Below, piece after piece: positions 7,611 to 17,522 of a stretch of 64,000 bases of DNA. The notes beneath the pieces are model-generated. The model searched no databases and had not been told where the DNA came from. It saw only the letters and a list, made by a program, of their open reading frames with translations. Both the position numbers and the translations under genes were made by a program. The DNA lies in contig NZ_AP017977.1 of NCBI RefSeq assembly GCF_000648235.2, forward strand, positions 2,356,001 to 2,420,000, in the 5' to 3' direction. How positions within the stretch are numbered: position 1 is the first letter of the stretch; each line of letters begins with the position of its first letter. Origin of the DNA: Neochlamydia sp. S13. GTDB taxonomy: Bacteria; Chlamydiota; Chlamydiia; Chlamydiales; Parachlamydiaceae.

Positions 7611-8909
7611 AAGATGCTTGCCTTTTTTTTACCTTCTATAACTTTAATTTGAGTTTATCACAAACCAATTGTCTTTCCTTCCTCTTTTTAATTTCTAGGC
7701 TTACTATGCTGTCTCATTAAGGGAGGCAATACACAATTTTATTAACTTAATATAAGAAAAAGCTTTTTATTATTTTTCTTTTCCCTTGAAATAGGGCCTG
7801 CCTTACTTTTCTTTGAAGCCAAAATATGGCTCGGCCAACTTACCATCCTATTGTTCGTAAATTAGGGATAAATTTAATAAATTTTTAACTTATGGATGAA
7901 TGGTAAGCTTGGTTAATTAAAAATTCAACCATTCGAGGCTAGGTCTCCAAGGCAGCTAGATGCTTGAAAAACATAGCAAGCCCTTTGCCTCTACCAATAG
8001 GTTCTGCTTATTCATTTTCCTTTAACCTATGATCAATCATTAGTTCCCTATCTTTCCCTACTAAAAAAATCACCATTGGTAAATGTTGTCGATTTAACAT
8101 TCCAGCAAGCTAAAGCAAGGCTTGCATTGTATTATCTAGCCAGCCATCTTCTTACCTTCTGACTAATCTTGATAAACCCTTGAACTAGAGTCGCATTATT
8201 GTTGTGTAGGCAACATCCTACATAGGTGAGCCTGTAGCGAAGCATTCAAAAAATGCTAGGGGCAGAATTTTCTAAAAACAGCATGCCGATAATCTTTACA
8301 TCCTTTTCAGGTTTTTTTAGGAAGGAATGATTTTAGAATCAATTATTGTGCTTCTGGTGAATCCTCAAGTTTTCCCTCTTGCACCTTTTCCTTTTTTACA
8401 ATAAAAAATGATTGGATAGGGCTAACATGAAACGTTTATGACTACTGGAGTAGATATGTATAGTACAAAAAATGGAAATGCTTCTCCTTAAGAAGCTATG
8501 TTGAGCTTTTTTTGCAAGAAGCGAGCAGATGAGGTAAGCAGACGCGCTAAAAGAAGTTTGTGGTGAATCTTTAAATTGAAAACGAGTAAGGCTCACATGC
8601 TTTTGCTAACTTCCTTCAAAATTTTGCTTGGCTTAAATACTTTAACTTACGCTAGCTGGCACCAGTCATTTTAAAGAATAGCCTGGTAGTTTAATGTCTA
8701 AAAAACTTCCTGAAAGTTATGTAGCAAGGCTATTTTACCTTAAGGTTATTTTTTGATTTAAATGAAGGGGATACGAAAAAGAATGGCTAAAGGAAAGTAG
8801 CCCTTATGAAAGTAAATTTTTATTTTCAATTGTGTTGGATATTAAAATTCAGCTATACATTTATTTTTTAAACATTAAGTTAACTTATATTTTGATCCAA
8901 GGAAGCAAT
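7611..8909. other. Long region without an intact gene
   Basis: About 1.3 kb between kdpD and the propeller/Bmt5-like gene. Reading both strands I find only short frames broken by many stops. On the minus strand around 7950-8300 there are protein-like fragments (for example one with VIFLVGKDRELM), but they match no family I can name and show no KdpC, KdpB or transposase motif. A 66-codon frame at 8396-8596 has an unconvincing composition. The region probably holds worn-down gene remains plus the promoters of the two flanking genes. Confidence 0.45.
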
Positions 8910-11900
8910 ATGTTTGCATTTTCATTTAATCCTATAGCTACTCATACCAACTTAGAAGGTACTTTCACTTTTTTTGAAAAAGCCGGGAGCGAAAAAATTT
9001 ATGCCGAAGTTCCTAAACAAGAAGGTCTTTTTCCTGTAAGCATATCGCCAAAAGTCAGGACCGAGGCATTAACTTATTTATCTTCCGCTGCTAAAATAAA
9101 ACGATTATTACAAGGTTTCTTTGTGCAGCCTACATATCAAGCAGAAGAAAATGCGGTAATCCTTGAGCCGTCCTCTCCTAAGATTGAGACTTGGAAACGT
9201 AAAGCGATGCTAAGATTGCCTCCTGACGCCATCTCTATTTGTCGAGCAGACGGGAAAATCAGCTATGCGATTGGCGATACGGTTACAACATGGGATTGGG
9301 CAACGGATACTTATGAAGTCTTTGGAGTAAAAAATGCTGCGTGCATTACAGCTTTAGCAGAAAGAAGCGATGGCTCGCTGATCTTAGGAGATGAAAAAGG
9401 ACAGCTACATGTGTCAGGAAAAATAATTGATACGAGAGTTCATCAATCTGTTACTGAAATTCTTTATTTTCATGATGCCTGGGCGCTTATAAAATACGAA
9501 AAAATTTCGGAAAAAGAAAGAAGGGAGACAGAGATAAAAAAGCTTAATTTTCTTACAGGCGGAGTAGAGGAAGTGGCGCCGCAGACACAGATTCTAGCTT
9601 TGGGTGATGGCTCCCTTATTATTTTAGATAAAACCAATGGTAGTGTTTGCTGGGAGCAATTCGATCAAACACAAAGAAAATTTATTGACATACCTAGCCG
9701 GGATAAGAAAGAGAAAATTTTTGCTATCCGCTTAGCTTCGAAGACGAAAGTTTTGCTTCTCCAGGAAGACAATAAAGAGTTGCTTACAAGGTATGATATA
9801 GAAACTCAAGCTGAACAAACATGGAAAAATGACCAGCTATGGATTGATTGTTTGCGTAATTGCCCTTATGTTTGTCTAGATGGCCAAACAATTGCTGTTG
9901 GCGCATCTGTGGGAAGAAATGCACTAATAAAATTCTATTATAGAAAGGGCCTTGAAAAAGAGCCTACGAATGCGCATAGAGCTGGCTTTTGGGGTGTCAA
10001 TGCTATGATAACACTTTCAAATGGCTCTATAATGTATGGAACATATACTACCCCTTCAGGAATACATGTGGTAAATAGAGAGGGAAAAATCATTTTTACA
10101 GCAACCTTAGAAGGTGACCCTAAGATTAATTCGTTAACAGAATTATCCGATGGTTCTGTGGCTGTTAGATGCCAAGATTCTATGCTAATTTTTCAGCCTC
10201 ACTTTAAAAATAAATCTATTCCTGCCGACAATGAATTGAAACATACAACCTATTTAGCGAGCTTAGAGGCAGCCTTTAAGCAGGCAAATTTTTATAAAGC
10301 ACGCCGTTATTATGAGAAAGCTAAAAAAATAAAACCAAGCAGCAATGCCCATAGCCTTATTTCTCTTCTTCATCTTAAAAAATCTCTAAATAAAAAGCTT
10401 TATAGACAGATTCTCCTTGCTACCTTATACGGTCAAAAAAATAAAGAGGTAAAAGATATTCATTTAGATCAAGAAGTTTCCACATGGAAAAATAAAACAT
10501 GTAAAAAGAGGTTGTTTATAGGAGAAGGAACTTTTACCTTTACTGAAGCTTTTATCAAGAAACATGAGGAGACTCACCCCCTTTTGGCTTCCTCCATTGT
10601 TGCTACAGAGCTGGCTGTCCCTTCTGAAAAGAAAGAAGAAGTCATGCAGAGAGTCTCCCATCTAAGAGAACGAGGCGTAACAGTATTGTTTGGCGTTGAT
10701 GGACAATTCCTTCATAATCATTTCAAAGAAAAAAGATTTAAACGTATTCATTGGAATTGCCCCTTTACTGGAAAAGGAGTTAATCAAAATATTTTTAAAG
10801 CAGCAATTCCTAAGTTTTTCTTATCTTGCACTCATTTACAGCTAGAGGGAGATCGAGTACATATGACTTTAATGCAAGAAGAAGACGATCCATGGAGAGA
10901 TATAAATTGGAAATCTAGGCAAATACAAAACCCTATCGTCTTGGGTGCTACCTCGGCAGGCTATCGCCTTATAAGAAAGCGTTTGTTTGGACCCAACCGT
11001 TATCCAGGCTATCAGCATGCTGAGACAAGTGGAAAAGATCACTCAACTGGAAGATATCGAGAATTTGTTTTTGAAAAGTCATCCCAGCTTTCTGTAAAAG
11101 AGGAATCTGAATTTTTAGCTTGTATTAGATCTTTAGAGAATGAATTTTCAAAAAATGTAACTCTTTTAAAAGACGTGTATGCTCAATATGTGTCAAGTAT
11201 AAAAGAATCTTTTGAAAAAAGAAAGATAGGCTTGAGGGGTTGCCTCAAAAAAAAATCAAACCCTGCTGAAGTTGATTTTTCCGATAAAGTAAAAGAGTTA
11301 GAAAAGGGATTATATTTAATCCTACAACAAGAGGAAAAAAAATTTGAGGATAAAGTGAAGATTTCAAATTTTAATTTCTCGACCATAGAAAGAAGGAATT
11401 CACAAGATATCCAAGCTGCATGGATGAAGTACGTACAGGAGCTAGAAAGGGATGCTTTAGATAATATGAAAGCCATAGGTAGAAAATATTTACGTTATGC
11501 AGAAGATTTAGAGATCGATTATATTTCTATTTATGCTAATTTATCCGATTATTCACAAGAAAAGGTAAATAAGTCGAAAAAATATTTTATAGATTTGTGT
11601 GAAAACCCAAAAGTACGCTCGTCAATTGATAAAGATGATAAAACCTCTACTAATTTTATAGCTAAATTAGAAACTCTCAATAAAACGTTATCGGATCAAG
11701 GAGGCGAACTGAAAGTAAAAACTTTAAAGATTATAAAAGATTTAAAAATTCTTTCTTTAGCTTATATAAATGCTTTGATGGATCCTAATAAGAAAGAATT
11801 TGCAATTAAAATATTTCAAGGAATAGATAAAAAAAGTGGTCAATCTGGGTCATCTGATGGGATAAACTTTGACTTACAGAATTGTTATTATGAATGTAGT

Positions 11901-11939
11901 AGTGATGAGGATTCTTCTGATTGTTATGACTCTGACTAA
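8910..11939 (+). CDS. Beta-propeller-like protein with Bmt5/DUF2431 methyltransferase-like domain
   Basis: A 1009-aa protein, candidate secreted effector. The start at 8910 is chosen because AAGGAAG precedes it at good spacing; an in-frame ATG-like start at 8832 has none. Residues about 80-430 contain repeated beta-rich units with DGS turns, like a WD/PQQ-type propeller. Residues 435-515 look helical and TPR-like. Residues about 530-710 match the DUF2431/Bmt5 fold, known mainly from eukaryotic 25S rRNA uridine methyltransferases: FIGEGTFTF (SAM-binding Gly loop), ERGVTVLFGVD, RIHWNCPFTGKG, QNIFKAAIPKFF, and YPGYQHAET at the end. The rest is coiled-coil with an acidic Ser/Asp tail. It stands alone, followed by a hairpin. 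The activity and substrate are inference; the domain match is judged by eye. Confidence 0.75.
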   Translation: MFAFSFNPIATHTNLEGTFTFFEKAGSEKIYAEVPKQEGLFPVSISPKVRTEALTYLSSAAKIKRLLQGFFVQPTYQAEENAVILEPSSPKIETWKRKAMLRLPPDAISICRADGKISYAIGDTVTTWDWATDTYEVFGVKNAACITALAERSDGSLILGDEKGQLHVSGKIIDTRVHQSVTEILYFHDAWALIKYEKISEKERRETEIKKLNFLTGGVEEVAPQTQILALGDGSLIILDKTNGSVCWEQFDQTQRKFIDIPSRDKKEKIFAIRLASKTKVLLLQEDNKELLTRYDIETQAEQTWKNDQLWIDCLRNCPYVCLDGQTIAVGASVGRNALIKFYYRKGLEKEPTNAHRAGFWGVNAMITLSNGSIMYGTYTTPSGIHVVNREGKIIFTATLEGDPKINSLTELSDGSVAVRCQDSMLIFQPHFKNKSIPADNELKHTTYLASLEAAFKQANFYKARRYYEKAKKIKPSSNAHSLISLLHLKKSLNKKLYRQILLATLYGQKNKEVKDIHLDQEVSTWKNKTCKKRLFIGEGTFTFTEAFIKKHEETHPLLASSIVATELAVPSEKKEEVMQRVSHLRERGVTVLFGVDGQFLHNHFKEKRFKRIHWNCPFTGKGVNQNIFKAAIPKFFLSCTHLQLEGDRVHMTLMQEEDDPWRDINWKSRQIQNPIVLGATSAGYRLIRKRLFGPNRYPGYQHAETSGKDHSTGRYREFVFEKSSQLSVKEESEFLACIRSLENEFSKNVTLLKDVYAQYVSSIKESFEKRKIGLRGCLKKKSNPAEVDFSDKVKELEKGLYLILQQEEKKFEDKVKISNFNFSTIERRNSQDIQAAWMKYVQELERDALDNMKAIGRKYLRYAEDLEIDYISIYANLSDYSQEKVNKSKKYFIDLCENPKVRSSIDKDDKTSTNFIAKLETLNKTLSDQGGELKVKTLKIIKDLKILSLAYINALMDPNKKEFAIKIFQGIDKKSGQSGSSDGINFDLQNCYYECSSDEDSSDCYDSD

Positions 11940-11940
11940 G

Positions 11941-11964
11941 CCTTTAATCTAGCTAAATTAAAGG
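11941..11964 (+). terminator. Hairpin after the Bmt5-like gene
   Basis: CCTTTAAT (11941-11948) and ATTAAAGG (11957-11964) form a perfect 8-bp stem with an 8-nt loop, directly after the stop codon at 11937-11939. A short TTT follows. It is a plausible but weak intrinsic terminator. Confidence 0.5.
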
Positions 11965-12339
11965 TTTCAAGAGAGCATGCTTACCTGAAGATACTTAAGG
12001 CTTGGATTATGTTCTAGAGTAACAAAACTGAATAAATGCTCTTTCTTCTCTTCTTTTTACCTTACTCTAAGGCGAAAAAAAGATTTCTTAGCCAACAGCT
12101 TGTAAGTAAGGGAAGAAAAATCGAAGCTTTTTTTAATACTATAGCTGGAATAAGAGAGATTCTCCGAATTAATTTATTGAGCTATTCTTCTTACCATGGG
12201 TGATATCATAGCTAAGGAGAAAGACGCTTGGCTGGTGTTTGGCAATGCCTCATAATCCTTATCTAATCTGCGGTATTTGATAAACTACGCTTTAAAAAAA
12301 CTAAGTCTGCATACCTAGCCCTCTGAAAGTTGCCTCTCT

Positions 12340-13031
12340 ACTTAATGAGAGGAATTTTATGAAGTACGGGATTACATAAGAAGTAGCTTGAAAGCGTAAC
12401 CCAGCAAATGTCCTTTCTATTCTCTACCTTTTTGTTTAGATCTTTTAATGGCTGTTAAATCAATATCCTATAAAGCTGCTTCTGATTCCATCTCTTCCCC
12501 GCTATATCCTGTACGGGCAAATATTTTTTTGGCCATACAACTTTTTCAGTGAAAAAATAAAACAGCGCATTTAGCTCATTTCTGTCATTGCAAACCATGC
12601 TGCATACTATAGCTGCATTAATAGTTGATCCACCAATAGGCGTCTTTTCCTACCTTTAACTTTCATACCCTCTCCGTATCAGCAGAGCCCTTTTTTCAAT
12701 AGTTTTGACACTTTGGCTATCGACTATAGCTACACTTAAGTTCTATTAATCTACCCGCCCTTTGGCAAAGCGAATGTCTTAAATAAGTGTTAATTTGTTC
12801 GAATAAATGGCTCTGTTTTCATCAATAAATTAAAGGATAAACTGATTTCCAAGATGGAAGATCATAAGGAAGATCTGTCCATTAGCAACTTGTCTTCAAG
12901 ATGTAAAATGTTGGCATTGAGTATCTTTTGTTTAGGGCGCTTAAGTGGCCTACCAGCTTTTTTTATACAATATATTCAAGAACTTGTCATTCTCGATCAT
13001 TTAAGATACTAGGATAAACTTTTTTGTCATA
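12340..13031 (-). pseudogene. Second decayed IS5-family transposase
   Basis: A dead transposase on the minus strand, recovered across frameshifts and stops. The N-terminus near 13010 reads VYPSILNDRE then QVLEYI, and KKAGRPLKRPKQKILNANIL follows. The first catalytic Asp motif is well preserved as IVDSQSVKTIEKRAL (about 12690-12735), then KVKGRKRRLLVD (about 12635-12670). The catalytic Glu region reads ERTFAGLRFQATS (about 12370-12410). It is of the same IS5 subtype as the remnant at 1.7-2.5 kb but not a close copy of it, and unlike the intact element at 24.5 kb. The flanks 11965-12340 and 13032-13207 show no gene. Ends are approximate. Confidence 0.75.
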
Positions 13032-13207
13032 TAGGCTTCAGCTAAACAGCCTATATTTTAGCTTATTTTAATACCTAAGAGGAGCCTTTAATTATGTAAG
13101 TTTTTATTTTTATTGATAATTAATTTTTATTTCTTGACTTTAAAATATTATAAAGATATAAGAAGGGAGAGTTTTTTATATTAAATTTGAATAATTAAGT
13201 TACATAA

Positions 13208-14653
13208 ATGCAAATTAATAATTTATCTTATTTCCCCCCTACTCTGCTAAATCCTTCTTATTCTTTTTCCTCACCCATTTTGCGCTTACCCGAAGAGCTT
13301 CTTACTCTTATTTTTTCTTATCTTTCTGTGAAAGATTTAGTCCATGCAGGCATGGTATGTCGCCAATGGAATAGGATAAAAGAAGACCCTATTCTTTGGA
13401 CCTCGCTTTATCGTTATGATTTTCCATTTTTTACTTCACCTAATTCGTCATATACTAGGGCTATGTATATTAATAGCTTTGTAACTCAAAATAACTTAAA
13501 AGCAGGAAAGATTCAAAAAGAAATTGAGCTACCACCGTATGTGGGAGGGAAAACATTCTTTGATTTTTCTGATAGTGCTGGCTTTCTATTAGTAGAAGTT
13601 GCTGACAAAACGCGTCTATGGAATTTAGCCCACGGCCGGTTTCAGGATTCTCCTACTCAGCTTAAGGGTGACATTTGCTCTTTGTTTTCGCCCGATGGAA
13701 GCCTACTAGCGACAGCCTCTTCGGATGGTACTGTTCATCTTTGGAATATCATTACCTCTGCACTTGTCCACAATCTTAAAGGACATACAGGCATGGTGAT
13801 CCATGCAGTTTTTTCCGAGGATGGAAAGATGCTTGCCATCCTTTCGGATGATAGATTAGTGCACCTTTGGAAAATCTCTACAGGAGAATGCTTACATATC
13901 TTTTCCCATAATGAAGAGATCATTCATGCGATTTTTTCACCTGATGGAAGAACTCTTACGGTAGAAGATGATAATAATAAATTACATCTTTGGGACATTG
14001 CCAAGGGTCAACCTATCCATGTTTTAAATTATGAGGGAGAAATTTATGAAAATGTTTTTTCTCCTCATGGAGAGTTACTCGCTACCATCTTTGAAGAAAA
14101 AACTGTACGTGTTTGTAAAGTGCCTACTGGTGAGCTTCTCTATACATTAAACCATGAAGGAGACTTATGGGATTGCTGCTTTTCACCCGATGGAAATTTA
14201 CTAGCAACGGCTTCACAAGATCATACCGTGCGCCTTTGGGAGGCTGTGAGTGGCAAGCTTCTTCATACCTTTAAGCACGCTGGGGAAGTCAATAAGGTCG
14301 CTTTTACACCTGATGGAAGTAAGCTTGTCGCAGCATGTCAGGAGAATTATGCTATCCTTTGGGACATCTGTTCTGGACAAGCTATCCATTACCTTAAACA
14401 CGAGAAGGAAGTGCAAAGTGTGTTTTTTAGCGCTGATGGTAGTATCCTTGTAACGACTAATTTCCAAGGACAAGTGAATCTTTGGACAGTAGCAGAAGGG
14501 GTACAATTTGCTAATTTAAAAAGCGCCAGCACTATTTATAATGAAATACGCGTGGCTTTTTCTAAAGATGGAAGTATGATTGCTCTTGCAACAGATTCCA
14601 GTATTCGTATTTTAAGTTTTAATCCTCTTTTTCTTAATTCTTCGTTTTCATAA
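13208..14653 (+). CDS. F-box + WD40 repeat protein, candidate effector
   Basis: A 481-aa protein with a eukaryotic-type F-box at residues about 24-70 (LRLPEELLTLIFSYLSVKDL, then VCRQWNRIKEDPILW), followed by about eight WD40-like repeats (about 110-470). Repeats carry the usual FSPDG turns and VRLWE or VHLWN ends, for example LLATASQDHTVRLWE. In eukaryotes F-box proteins bind Skp1 and present targets, held by the WD40 propeller, to the Cullin-1 ubiquitin ligase. Secreted F-box proteins are known from amoeba-associated bacteria, so this one may redirect host ubiquitination. No strong Shine-Dalgarno sequence precedes the ATG. The gene stands alone; secretion is inferred, no signal peptide is visible. 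Confidence 0.85.
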   Translation: MQINNLSYFPPTLLNPSYSFSSPILRLPEELLTLIFSYLSVKDLVHAGMVCRQWNRIKEDPILWTSLYRYDFPFFTSPNSSYTRAMYINSFVTQNNLKAGKIQKEIELPPYVGGKTFFDFSDSAGFLLVEVADKTRLWNLAHGRFQDSPTQLKGDICSLFSPDGSLLATASSDGTVHLWNIITSALVHNLKGHTGMVIHAVFSEDGKMLAILSDDRLVHLWKISTGECLHIFSHNEEIIHAIFSPDGRTLTVEDDNNKLHLWDIAKGQPIHVLNYEGEIYENVFSPHGELLATIFEEKTVRVCKVPTGELLYTLNHEGDLWDCCFSPDGNLLATASQDHTVRLWEAVSGKLLHTFKHAGEVNKVAFTPDGSKLVAACQENYAILWDICSGQAIHYLKHEKEVQSVFFSADGSILVTTNFQGQVNLWTVAEGVQFANLKSASTIYNEIRVAFSKDGSMIALATDSSIRILSFNPLFLNSSFS

Positions 14654-14947
14654 ATTTAATCTATATTATTCAGAACTTAAGCTAGCAGGTAATAGTTTTT
14701 ATACGCTAGCTAGAGCAGCTTGGATGGTTGACAATCTTGCAGCATAGACCTGCGAGAAAAGCTTGAAAGGTTTATTTATATAATGGCCTTAAGCAAGTAG
14801 CTCTAAATTAAGCCTAGTTCGCTAGCCTTCGAATATTTAAAAGTTTTTTATTTTAAATTTATAGAAGGCTTTTAAGTTCTTTAGCCTCTGGCTAAAACAA
14901 CTCTATTAACAAAAGTTTTTAAATTAAGTCTAATAGACTTTATCCTT
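14654..14947. other. Short convergent spacer without a gene
   Basis: This lies between the convergent F-box/WD40 gene and the helicase gene. AGCTAGC near 14682 and GCTAGCT near 14705 could form a 7-bp hairpin after the F-box gene, but no T-run follows. Nothing else is seen. Confidence 0.4.
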
Positions 14948-17209
14948 TTAGCTAGAATTATTTTTAGCTAGATAGGTAGTTTTTTTATAAAAATTTTGCA
15001 TATATTCGCGTAACTTCTCACTGGGAATAAAAATATGCTGGCAAGGAGGGAGGCTATTCAAAAATTGCTGTCCATATTTTTTTGTAATCAACCGTGTGTC
15101 CAAGCATACAATACAACCTCTATCATTTTTGTTACGAATAAGACGACCAAAACCTTGTTTGAATTTCACGATTGCATTAGGTAAAGAATACTCCATAAAA
15201 GGGTCGCCCCCTTTAGCTAATATTGCCTCGGTACGTGCTTGAGTAATAGGTTCGGTAGGTACCTTAAAGGGTAGTTTAACAATGATGACACAGCGAAGTG
15301 CCTCTCCTACTACATCGACTCCTTCCCAAAAGGAGTCTGTTCCAAATAACACAGATCGATCGGTCTTTTTAAATTTATTAAGCAGGGTTTGACGATTGTC
15401 ATCGCCTTGTTTAAAAAGAGTATATTTATATTGCTGAAGACGTGCTTGTAAAACTTGGTAACATATTTTAAGCATATTGTATGAAGTAAAAAGCACAAAA
15501 GCGTTTCCATGGCTGGCCTGAATGCATTCCCAAATTTTCTCTGCTGCTGCTAAATTAAATCTGCTATCAAGAGGATTAGGAATATCGTTAGGGATAGCTA
15601 ATAAAGCTTGCTTGCGGTAATCAAAAGGAGAATCATAGATGTTTTCTGTTAGCGTAAGCTTGCTTATGTAAGAAGGAGTAAGCCCTAAGCGTTGCTTGGT
15701 AAAAGTAAATTGCTTATTGGTAGCCAAGGTAGCACTGCAAAGAACTACGCTACTAAAGGGTTTGAATAAATACTCGGCTAAAGCTTTTGCAATATCTAAT
15801 TCGGCATCTGCAATATTTACATTAATCATTGTTTTAAGCAGCTGGGCTTCAATCCACCTTACTTTACTAGGAGGGGGAGCTGTATCTACAAACTGTTGCA
15901 GGATAAAACTCGCGTCTGCCAATCGCCCGCAAAGAGCTTCGATTTCATAACGAATACCTTTAGAGACTTCATTAAGAGGCTCTTGACCTAGCGCTTTAAG
16001 AGCATTTTCGATGCTACTGATTACTTGTACATACTTTTGTAAGCTAGTAGCTAAAGCGTGAATATGACTTTTAATTTCTCCTACCCATAAAGTATGCTTA
16101 TAATGCTCAGGCAAGAGGCGGAGTTTGTTTTCATTAGAATGTTCTTCATTAGGCCTTATACCAGCTTTTGCTATGTTAATGAAAGCATGGAGCTTATCAA
16201 AGCCTTCAGTAATCAGCTTAAGAAGATCGATACGTATGCCTGGAAGATCAATATTGAATTTACTTAAAAGGGAGCTGATTTCTGTTGGGGGCGCTTTAGA
16301 ATTATAGTGAGCAAGAATTTTTTCTTTAAGTTGAGCTAACTTCCCTTGAGTTTTACCGCCCTTTTCTGCTGCTAAACGTCCTACCACTCGCAATAGATCT
16401 AGCTGATTTACTTTTTGAGCAAAATATTCTGTAGCAATATCTTCAATATGATGAGCTTCATCTAAAATAACTTTGGTATAAATAGGCAAAATGGAAGGGT
16501 CTTGATAATTTTTAGATTCAGCACGGCTAGCCAAATCAGCAAAAAGCAAGTGGTGATTGACGATCAACAGATGCGCCTCGTTAGCTTCTTTTCGAGCCTT
16601 AAAAAAATGGCAGTCTTGATAAAAAGGGCATTGGCTTTTACTGCAAGTATCATTTTCTGCACAGACCTTGTCCCATAAGTGTCCAGAAGGCTCAAAAGTT
16701 AAGGAAGACTTAGAACCATCATAGGTCGTATGTGCCCAAGCATCAATACGAGCAAATTCCTCTGCTTCTTGAGGGGCAAGAAGGAGTTGCTCTGCGCGTG
16801 TTTCTTCTACTTTTCGCAAACATACATAGTTGCGCATCCCTTTTACAAGCACTGCTTTGACAGTGATATTAAGCGCTTGGGCTACGATAGGAATATCTTT
16901 TAAAAGAAGTTGCTCCTGCAGGGTGATTGTATGCGTGGAGATAACCGAACGTTCTTTTCTTTGGGCTGCCCAGAGAATAGCAGGAATAAGATAAGCAATG
17001 CTTTTACCCGTCCCTGTTCCTGCTTCTATTAAAGCTATTTGATCTTTATTATAAGCTTCAATGATGTTTTGCATCATTTTCTGCTGCTCTTCACGCGATT
17101 CAAAACCTTTTATAATTTTACTAAGGTTTCCTTCAGGTTGAAGAATTTTTAAGGCTTTCTGAGCATCAACTCCTTCAATGTTCTTTTCTCTGGGTAATAT
17201 GCTGCTCAT
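14948..17209 (-). CDS. DinG/YoaA-type ATP-dependent DNA helicase
   Basis: A 753-aa superfamily 2 helicase of the XPD/DinG group, a 5'-3' DNA helicase acting in repair or replication-fork maintenance. Walker A reads EAGTGTGKSIAYL (about residues 62-74) and the DEAH box reads VILDEAHHIED. Four Cys between them (in YVCLRK, then within CAENDTCSKSQCPFYQDC) are in the position of the iron-sulfur cluster ligands of this family. The C-terminal helicase motifs include SATLATN, GTDSFWEGVDVVG and the motif VI region QGFGRLIRN. No N-terminal exonuclease domain is present, as in YoaA. It follows rpoD on the same strand after 313 bp with its own spacer. The gene is complete; whether it is DinG or YoaA is not settled. 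Confidence 0.88.
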   Translation of the reverse strand: MSSILPREKNIEGVDAQKALKILQPEGNLSKIIKGFESREEQQKMMQNIIEAYNKDQIALIEAGTGTGKSIAYLIPAILWAAQRKERSVISTHTITLQEQLLLKDIPIVAQALNITVKAVLVKGMRNYVCLRKVEETRAEQLLLAPQEAEEFARIDAWAHTTYDGSKSSLTFEPSGHLWDKVCAENDTCSKSQCPFYQDCHFFKARKEANEAHLLIVNHHLLFADLASRAESKNYQDPSILPIYTKVILDEAHHIEDIATEYFAQKVNQLDLLRVVGRLAAEKGGKTQGKLAQLKEKILAHYNSKAPPTEISSLLSKFNIDLPGIRIDLLKLITEGFDKLHAFINIAKAGIRPNEEHSNENKLRLLPEHYKHTLWVGEIKSHIHALATSLQKYVQVISSIENALKALGQEPLNEVSKGIRYEIEALCGRLADASFILQQFVDTAPPPSKVRWIEAQLLKTMINVNIADAELDIAKALAEYLFKPFSSVVLCSATLATNKQFTFTKQRLGLTPSYISKLTLTENIYDSPFDYRKQALLAIPNDIPNPLDSRFNLAAAEKIWECIQASHGNAFVLFTSYNMLKICYQVLQARLQQYKYTLFKQGDDNRQTLLNKFKKTDRSVLFGTDSFWEGVDVVGEALRCVIIVKLPFKVPTEPITQARTEAILAKGGDPFMEYSLPNAIVKFKQGFGRLIRNKNDRGCIVCLDTRLITKKYGQQFLNSLPPCQHIFIPSEKLREYMQNFYKKTTYLAKNNSS

Positions 17210-17471
17210 GAAAATTGGGAAGGGTGAAGTAAAAGTAAAATTAATTTAGAATTTGAATTGAACTATATCGCTTTACAAGGATCTTTTCAAGGCCCCTCTA
17301 CTTTTTTAAAAATAAAGAGTAAATTTTATTTTTTAAATGTAAGGATAAGGAGTAAGTTCAGCCTATGGATTAATTTTTAGGGCTACGGGTGAAAAGAGTG
17401 TTAAGAAGCCTATTCTATTCCTCTCCTGCCTTTTATGATTGCGGTTTACTTTTTTGTTGAAGTGATAAAAT

Positions 17472-17508
17472 AACTTTAGCTTTTTCGCTTATAGAAAAGC
17501 TGGAAGTT
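17472..17508 (-). terminator. Probable terminator after rpoD
   Basis: On the minus strand the sequence downstream of the rpoD stop can fold with AACTT/AAGTT outer arms (17504-17508 with 17472-17476) and GCTTTT/AAAAAGC inner arms. An AT-rich stretch with several T follows. The stem is interrupted, so this is a moderate call. Confidence 0.45.
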
Positions 17509-17522
17509 AAAAATCCCTCCCT

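Noticed and set aside
8396-8596. 66-codon frame on the minus strand
   Set aside because: Composition rich in Ser/Phe/His, no ribosome-binding site, no family, lying in a region of decay.
8832-8909. Upstream start for the Bmt5-like protein
   Set aside because: No Shine-Dalgarno sequence and an AT-rich, Ile/Tyr-rich leader; the ATG at 8910 has AAGGAAG in front.
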